Shown here piece by piece: positions 59,143 to 64,000 of a stretch of 64,000 bases of DNA. The stretch's first letter is position 1; each line of letters opens with the position of its first letter. The notes under the pieces were generated by a model. That model was not told the DNA's origin. It was given only the letters and a program-made list of their open reading frames with translations, and ran no database searches. Both the position numbers and the translations under genes were made by a program. This stretch comes from Sphingobium sp. Leaf26 (GTDB lineage: Bacteria; Pseudomonadota; Alphaproteobacteria; Sphingomonadales; Sphingomonadaceae), in assembly GCF_001421665.1 (NCBI RefSeq), contig NZ_LMKV01000029.1:165188-229187 (forward strand). The letters are read 5' to 3'.

Positions 59143-62100
59143 TGGCGCAGGACGACACCCCTCCCCCCGTTTCGGAGACGCCCACCGATACGGTGGTCAT
59201 CCGCGAGAAGCGGCCGCTGTGGCAGAAGATCGCGATCGGCGCTCTTGGCCTTATCATCGGTCTGGTCGTGCTGGCCGCTGGCCTGTTGCTCGGCCTCAAT
59301 ACCCAGCCGGGCAAGAAATTCCTGATCCAGCAGATTGCAGCGCTCCAGATGGAGTCCGGCATGAAGATCGAGGTCGGCCGGATCGACGGGTCGATCTATA
59401 GCGACATGACGATCCATGATCTGGTGCTGCGCGACCCCAAGGGCGTGTTCGCGGTCAGCCCGAAGGTGCATGTGGTCTGGCGGCCGTTCCGCTATATCAA
59501 CAAGCATATTTCGGTCAGCCTGCTGGAAACGCCGCTGGTCGTGCTGGCGCGCAGCCCACAGTTCAATGTCGTGGCAAGCGATCCCAATGCGCCGATCCTG
59601 CCGGATCTGGACATCGACGTCGACCGGATGAAGATCGGCAAGTTCTTGCTCGCCAAGCCTGTGATCGGCCAGAAGCGCGAGATCGCGATCGACGGCGTCA
59701 CTCATATTGCGGATGGTCGCGCCATCCTGTCCGCCGATGCGATCGTCGATAGTGGCGACCGGTTGCAGGCGAAGCTGGACGCGGTGCCGGAGCAGAATCG
59801 CCTTTCCATGAGCGGTACGTTGACCGCGCCCAAGGGCGGCGTCATTGCGGCTATGTCCGGCCTGACCGATGGCGTGACCGCGACGCTGGATGGCAAGGGC
59901 ACGTGGCAGGCGTGGGACGGCAAGATCGTCGCGACGTCCCCCAAGGGTGAGCTGGCGAATATCATGCTGGCCGCGCGCGACGGCAATTTCACGGCGAAAG
60001 GCCCGGTGCGGCCGGGGCTGGTCTTAGCAGGCCCCGTCGACCGGCTGACCGCGCCGCAACTGGACGTCGACCTGTTCGCCGGGCTGAACGAGCGGCGCGT
60101 GAACATCAAGGGCACGCTGCGTTCGCCGGCCATGACCGCCGATGCGCAGGGCCTGATCGACCTGGGCAAGAGCCGGTTCAGTGCGCTGAAGATCAACGCG
60201 GCGCTGCTCGCGCCCGGCGCGATCATGGACAAGGTGAAGGGGCGTGACGTGCGCGCGTCCATCATGCTCGACGGGCCGATGGCCACGCCGTTCATCGACT
60301 ATGCCATCACGGCCAAGAGCATCGCCTTTGATGCGACGGGCATAGACAATCTGAAGGCGAGCGGTCGGGCAGTGATCGACGCGGATCGTATCCGCATTCC
60401 GGTCAATGCCACGGCGACGCGGGTGACGGGCCTCAACGCGGCGGCTGGCGGCCTGCTCCAGAATTTGCGCGTGAAGGGCGACTTTGCCTATGCCGCAGGC
60501 AAGCTGATCAGCGACAATCTGAAGATCGATAGCGACAAGGTGGATGCCACCGCGATCGTGCTGGCCGACCTCGACAACGCCATCTATCGCGGCGCGCTGA
60601 AAGGCCGGGTCAATGATTACAAAATCGACGGCGTCGGCATCGTCAACCTGAATACCGATGTCGAACTGATCCCCGGACCCAAGGGCGGCTTTGGCCTGGG
60701 CGGACGATTCGGCGTGCGCACCGCCCGCTGGGAAAACGCCTCCGTGCGTGATTTCCTGGGCGGCAATGCGGTTATGTCCGGACGTATCGGCATGACGCCG
60801 GAGGGCAAGTTCACGCTGGCGGGGCTGAAGGGTGCGGCGCCCAATTTCACCATAAATTCGGGGTCCGGCAGCTATGATACGGACGGGCAGGTCGCGTTCG
60901 ATGCCACCGCTTCGTCCAGACAATATGGGCCGCTGGCACTGACGGTGCGTGGCACGATGGAACGGCCGCAAGCGGTGTTGCGCGCGGCGCGGCCCAATGT
61001 GGGCGTGCAACTGACCGATGTGGTCGCGAAGCTGAATGGCGAGGCGGCGGGATATCGGCTCGAAGCGACCGGCGGGTCGCCCTATGGTCCCTTCTTCGCC
61101 AATGTGCTCATTCGCACGGCGCAGGGGCCATTGACGATCGACGTCACCAAGGCGCGCTTTGCCGGGGTCGACATGAATGGTCGCATCCAGCAGAGCGCCG
61201 CCGGACCCTTCACCGGGCAACTGGCGCTGAATGGCTCCGGCATTAATGGCGCGGTCAAGCTGGCCGCAGTCGGCAAGGTGCAGGGTGTGGACGTCAATGC
61301 CACGGCCAGCAACGCCAAATTGCCGGGTGAAGCCGACGTCGTGATCGGCCGGGCGATCGTCACCGCCTCCATGCTGCTGACCGACCAGCCGCAAATCAAG
61401 GCCGACGCCCAGATCGCCAATGCTGCCTATGGCGCCTATGTCGTGCGCAAGGCGCGGGCGCGGGTCGACTATCAGGGCGGACGCGGGCGGGCGCAACTGG
61501 TCGCCGACGGGTCGAGCGGCGTGCCCTTCTCGCTCGCTGTCAATGCCGCGCTGCGCCCCGACCTCTATGCCGTGGTGTTGCAGGGCAAGACGGCCAATGT
61601 CGATTTCAAGCTGGCACAGCCCGCGATCATCCGTACCGAACCGGGCGGCTACCGTCTGGAGCCGGTGACGCTGGTGCTGCCGCAGGGCAAGGTCGATCTG
61701 GCCGGCCGCTTTGGCGACATGACGAGCGCGCAGGCGCGGTTCAAGGATTTCGACCTTGCCATCGTCAACGTCATGGCGCCGGGCATGGGCATTGGCGGGC
61801 GGATGACCGGAACGCTGGACTATGCGCAGAAGGGCAGCGCCTTCCCCACCGCGACTACGCGCCTGGCGATCAACGATTTCCGCCGGTCGAGCCTGACCGC
61901 CGTATCCGATCCAGTGTCGATGAGCGTCGAGGGTAAGCTTTCGTCGGCGGGCGGTGACCTGCGCGGTCTGATCCGTGAGGGCAGCAGCACGCTGGGCCGC
62001 TTCACCGCCACACTGGCGCCGCCGGGCGCAGGCGCGAGCTGGGCCGAGCAGTTGCAGAATGCGCCGCTGGGCGGTGGCATCCGCTATGCCGGCCCGGCCG

Positions 62101-63365
62101 ATGTGCTCTTCTCTTTTGCGGGGATGGCCGATCAGCAATTGACCGGCGGGCTGGCGGTTGCGGCCGATTTCAGCGGGCGGCTCAGCGATCCACGGCTCAA
62201 CGGCGTGGTGCGCGCCAATGCGCTGACATATGAGAATGAGACGTTCGGCACGCGCGTCACCCAGATGAAGCTGGATGGCCGCTTCACCAACGATCATCTG
62301 GAGATTCGCGACTTTTCCGGTCGGGCGGGCGACGGCACGGTGCAGGCATCGGGCAATGTCGGGCTGGCGGCGGCCAGCGGCTTCCCGATGGACATTGCGG
62401 TCAAGCTCAATCGGGCGCGGCTGGCGCGCAGCGAGGCCATCACCAGCGTGGTCAGCGGGACGCTCAACATCACCAACAGCACGGCCAATGGTGGCCTCAT
62501 CAAGGGCGACCTGAACTTGCCGGAGACGCGCTATCGCGTCGCATGGCAGGGCGGGACCGAAATCCGGCAACTGACCGGCGTGCGGCGCAAAGGCGACGGT
62601 TCCGATCCGCTGGCCGAGCGGATGGCGGCGCGCAAGGCTGCGGCCAGGCCGGCCGACTGGAAGCTGGATATCCGGGTGCGGGCAGACAATGAGATTTATG
62701 TGACCGGCATGGGGCTGGATTCCGAATGGAAGACCAACATGCGCGTCACCGGCACCACCGCCAATCCGCGCGTGGTCGGTAAGATCGAATCGCTGCGTGG
62801 GCGCTACAGTTTCTCGGGTCACCAGTTCGACCTGGAGCAGGGCGTCATTACCTTCAACGGACCGATGATGAACCCGATCCTCCAGATCAAGGCGCAGACC
62901 AGGATCGATACGGTAACGGCGGGCATCCAGGTGACAGGATCGGCGCAGCAGCCCGATATCGCCTTCATCTCCACGCCCACTTTGCCGCAGGATGAAATTC
63001 TGTCGCGCATCCTGTTCGGCGACAATGTCGCCAACCTGTCGCCGATGCAGGCGGTGCAGCTTGCGGCGGCGCTGAACGGGCTGCGCGGCGGCAGCGGCGG
63101 TCTGAATCCGATGGGCAAGTTGCAGGGCGCATCGGGCATCGACCGGATCGGCATCGTCGGTGGCGACGAGGCGACCGGGCGCGGCACATCGCTGGCGGTC
63201 GGGCAGCATATCTCCAACAATATCTATGTGGAGGTGATCACGGACTCGAAGGGCTTCACCGCCACGCAGCTGGAGATCGCGCTGTCCAAGACGCTGAGCC
63301 TGTTGTCGAAGACCGGCACCAATGCAGGGTCATCGGCGAACCTGCGCTATTCGAAGGATTATTGA
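59142..63365 (+). CDS. tamB: TamB translocation/assembly module protein
   Basis: This 1407-aa inner-membrane-anchored protein has one N-terminal helix (IAIGALGLIIGLVVLAAGLL, ~27-46). A very long beta-rich periplasmic body follows, then the C-terminal TamB (DUF490) domain with IESLRGRYSFSGHQFDLEQG, TLPQDEILSRILFGDNVANL and VEVITDSKGFTATQLEI. TamB/AsmA-like proteins form a hydrophobic groove bridging the membranes, probably for phospholipid transport and outer-membrane integrity. It is transcribed with tamA, overlapping by one base. Confidence 0.94.
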   Translation: MAQDDTPPPVSETPTDTVVIREKRPLWQKIAIGALGLIIGLVVLAAGLLLGLNTQPGKKFLIQQIAALQMESGMKIEVGRIDGSIYSDMTIHDLVLRDPKGVFAVSPKVHVVWRPFRYINKHISVSLLETPLVVLARSPQFNVVASDPNAPILPDLDIDVDRMKIGKFLLAKPVIGQKREIAIDGVTHIADGRAILSADAIVDSGDRLQAKLDAVPEQNRLSMSGTLTAPKGGVIAAMSGLTDGVTATLDGKGTWQAWDGKIVATSPKGELANIMLAARDGNFTAKGPVRPGLVLAGPVDRLTAPQLDVDLFAGLNERRVNIKGTLRSPAMTADAQGLIDLGKSRFSALKINAALLAPGAIMDKVKGRDVRASIMLDGPMATPFIDYAITAKSIAFDATGIDNLKASGRAVIDADRIRIPVNATATRVTGLNAAAGGLLQNLRVKGDFAYAAGKLISDNLKIDSDKVDATAIVLADLDNAIYRGALKGRVNDYKIDGVGIVNLNTDVELIPGPKGGFGLGGRFGVRTARWENASVRDFLGGNAVMSGRIGMTPEGKFTLAGLKGAAPNFTINSGSGSYDTDGQVAFDATASSRQYGPLALTVRGTMERPQAVLRAARPNVGVQLTDVVAKLNGEAAGYRLEATGGSPYGPFFANVLIRTAQGPLTIDVTKARFAGVDMNGRIQQSAAGPFTGQLALNGSGINGAVKLAAVGKVQGVDVNATASNAKLPGEADVVIGRAIVTASMLLTDQPQIKADAQIANAAYGAYVVRKARARVDYQGGRGRAQLVADGSSGVPFSLAVNAALRPDLYAVVLQGKTANVDFKLAQPAIIRTEPGGYRLEPVTLVLPQGKVDLAGRFGDMTSAQARFKDFDLAIVNVMAPGMGIGGRMTGTLDYAQKGSAFPTATTRLAINDFRRSSLTAVSDPVSMSVEGKLSSAGGDLRGLIREGSSTLGRFTATLAPPGAGASWAEQLQNAPLGGGIRYAGPADVLFSFAGMADQQLTGGLAVAADFSGRLSDPRLNGVVRANALTYENETFGTRVTQMKLDGRFTNDHLEIRDFSGRAGDGTVQASGNVGLAAASGFPMDIAVKLNRARLARSEAITSVVSGTLNITNSTANGGLIKGDLNLPETRYRVAWQGGTEIRQLTGVRRKGDGSDPLAERMAARKAAARPADWKLDIRVRADNEIYVTGMGLDSEWKTNMRVTGTTANPRVVGKIESLRGRYSFSGHQFDLEQGVITFNGPMMNPILQIKAQTRIDTVTAGIQVTGSAQQPDIAFISTPTLPQDEILSRILFGDNVANLSPMQAVQLAAALNGLRGGSGGLNPMGKLQGASGIDRIGIVGGDEATGRGTSLAVGQHISNNIYVEVITDSKGFTATQLEIALSKTLSLLSKTGTNAGSSANLRYSKDY

Positions 63366-63378
63366 GGCGGGAAGAGCG

Positions 63379-63789
63379 TCAGTCCTCTTCCTCCACCCAG
63401 AAGATGAAGGCGTGGTCGCGGTCGAAACCGATCAGGCCGCAATCGAAGGTCGCCGAGGTGAGGGGAGTCCATGCCATCCCCCCATCGACATCGGCCGACC
63501 ATAGGCCGTTTGCAACGAATTGGCGGTTCGATCCAAGTGCGTTGAGGGCGAATGCAGCATTCTTGAGCTCATCCAAGCGGGGAGCGCAAAAGCCATAGGC
63601 GAGGCCTACCGTGCCTGCGACCGCCAGCACATGGGCGGCCTGTTGAAAATCCAGTGTCGTCAAACCGGGCGGCGCGAACGGGCCGTGGCGGGCGGTGGCG
63701 GGCGGTGGGATAGCCGAGATGGGCGGCGATGGCGTGCGGGACGCTGTGTGCGGGGCCATCCGGCCGGGGACCAATCCACCAGCGTGCAT
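63379..63789 (-). CDS. Hypothetical membrane protein
   Basis: This ORF of up to 136 aa has a Pro/Ser-rich first third that overlaps GGCGGGCGGTGG direct repeats (about 63686-63708) and may not be translated. The C-terminal part has a hydrophobic stretch (AAHVLAVAGTVGLAYGFC) and ends DRDHAFIFWVEEED, preceded by SADVDGGMAWTPLTS. I recognise no family. The true start may lie downstream of 63789. It is convergent with tamB, 13 bp away. Confidence 0.5.
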   Translation of the reverse strand: MHAGGLVPGRMAPHTASRTPSPPISAIPPPATARHGPFAPPGLTTLDFQQAAHVLAVAGTVGLAYGFCAPRLDELKNAAFALNALGSNRQFVANGLWSADVDGGMAWTPLTSATFDCGLIGFDRDHAFIFWVEEED

Positions 63790-63794
63790 CGCGC

Positions 63795-63901
63795 CTAGAG
63801 CATCGTGCGGAAAAGTGGGAACCGGTTTTTCGCTTAAAACGATGCGAAAACAAAAAACTAGAGCGCGTGACCTGCATCGGATTTAACGCAGCGCGCTCTA
63901 G
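63795..63901. repeat. AGAGCATCGTGCGGAAAAGTGGGAACCGG-type dispersed repeat
   Basis: CTAGAGCATCGTGCGG…GAACCGG…CGATGCG forms a first palindromic block (63795-63848). AGAGCGCG (63860-63867) and CGCGCTCT (63892-63899) enclose a second. I recall near-identical intergenic blocks in rhizobia and sphingomonads. It lies next to the presumed insertion-sequence edge. Confidence 0.65.
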
Positions 63902-63971
63902 GCTGTAGTGACATTTTAGGGATTCCCATGTTAGCAGATTTCTGATTCAACACTGGCTTTTGGAGGCTGGT

Positions 63972-64000
63972 GTGGAAGGCGAGGTTCTGCGGGACGATCA
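63972..64000 (+). mobile_element. Possible start of an IS5-like transposase (cut by window end)
   Basis: GTG at 63972 opens a frame reading VEGEVLRDDQ, which resembles the beginning of IS5-family transposases in related bacteria (…GEV-L-DDQW…). GGAGG lies about six bases upstream. Sequence from about 63903 (GCTGTAGTGACATTTTAGG) onward is less GC-rich and could include an element end. Only ten residues are visible, so the call is tentative. Confidence 0.35.

Noticed and set aside
60024..63209. 1061-codon minus-strand frame opposite tamB
   Set aside because: It is an antisense shadow; TamB on the plus strand has a signal anchor and conserved C-terminal domain.

Overview
The window looks like a chromosomal segment of an aerobic alphaproteobacterium of the Sphingomonadales (Sphingobium/Sphingomonas type). 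It is GC-rich with strongly GC-biased third codon positions. Its gene set fits that group: class I lysyl-tRNA synthetase, a TonB-dependent receptor, class I PHA synthase with a phasin, arginine-rich RcnB-like periplasmic proteins, TamA/TamB, and interspersed palindromic repeats. This taxonomic call is inference from gene content. No prophage, CRISPR array, rRNA operon or plasmid gene is visible. The only sign of a mobile element is a possible transposase start at the extreme right end.

Layout. 1-6.1 kb: the end of glpX (class II fructose-1,6-bisphosphatase), a MerC-like membrane protein, a MASE1-PAS-GGDEF diguanylate cyclase, and a glpD-glpK glycerol operon. 6.1-11.6 kb: a low-complexity protein, clpS, a phasin preceded by a 19-bp perfect inverted repeat, phaC, and a divergent AlaC-type aminotransferase. 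11.7-16.9 kb: DUF2721 plus an orphan [2Fe-2S] subunit, a convergent extradiol dioxygenase, and a bphO-bphP phytochrome operon. 17-27 kb: RcnB-like proteins, two 2OG-Fe(II) oxygenases, lysK, a PilZ protein, a DinG/XPD-like helicase with a SixA-like phosphatase, and proline iminopeptidase. 27-33.4 kb: a TonB receptor, a CheY-like receiver, recF, and two tandem CHAP proteins. 33.4-39 kb: DUF3297, a DUF350 plus serine protease pair, a b561/MsrP-like/cfa cluster, and an outer-membrane barrel. 39-46.5 kb: rlmN, dnaN, a GGDEF-EAL-PilZ protein, and rlmJ. 46.5-50.7 kb: a VOC/peroxiredoxin pair, Tat-exported dienelactone hydrolase, gamma-glutamylcyclotransferase, and a short PspC operon with two very small membrane proteins. 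50.7-54.1 kb: the methionine locus described below, then DUF2061. 54.1-64 kb: cyclophilin, tRNA-Glu, recJ, tamA-tamB, and a possible insertion-sequence edge.

The most interesting part is 50.99-53.69 kb. A 20-bp perfect palindrome abuts a putative promoter and is followed by a complete cobalamin riboswitch. Next comes a leader with a 22-codon ORF whose stop codon lies in a hairpin loop, and then a DUF1852 (MesX) gene and a 342-aa catalytic-core-only methionine synthase (MesD family). This reads as an O2-dependent route to methionine that needs neither folate nor cobalamin. It is apparently expressed when B12 is scarce, with further control suggested by the palindrome and leader.

Other connections stand out. 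PHA genes share TGC-rich operator-like DNA. Three proteins handle cyclic di-GMP (one cyclase, one cyclase/phosphodiesterase with PilZ, one lone PilZ). Biliverdin synthesis is translationally coupled to a phytochrome whose kinase and receiver are in one chain. A sigma-54-type promoter with upstream direct repeats precedes the PspC operon. A 28-bp sequence recurs upstream of two envelope-protein genes, with a weaker third relative.
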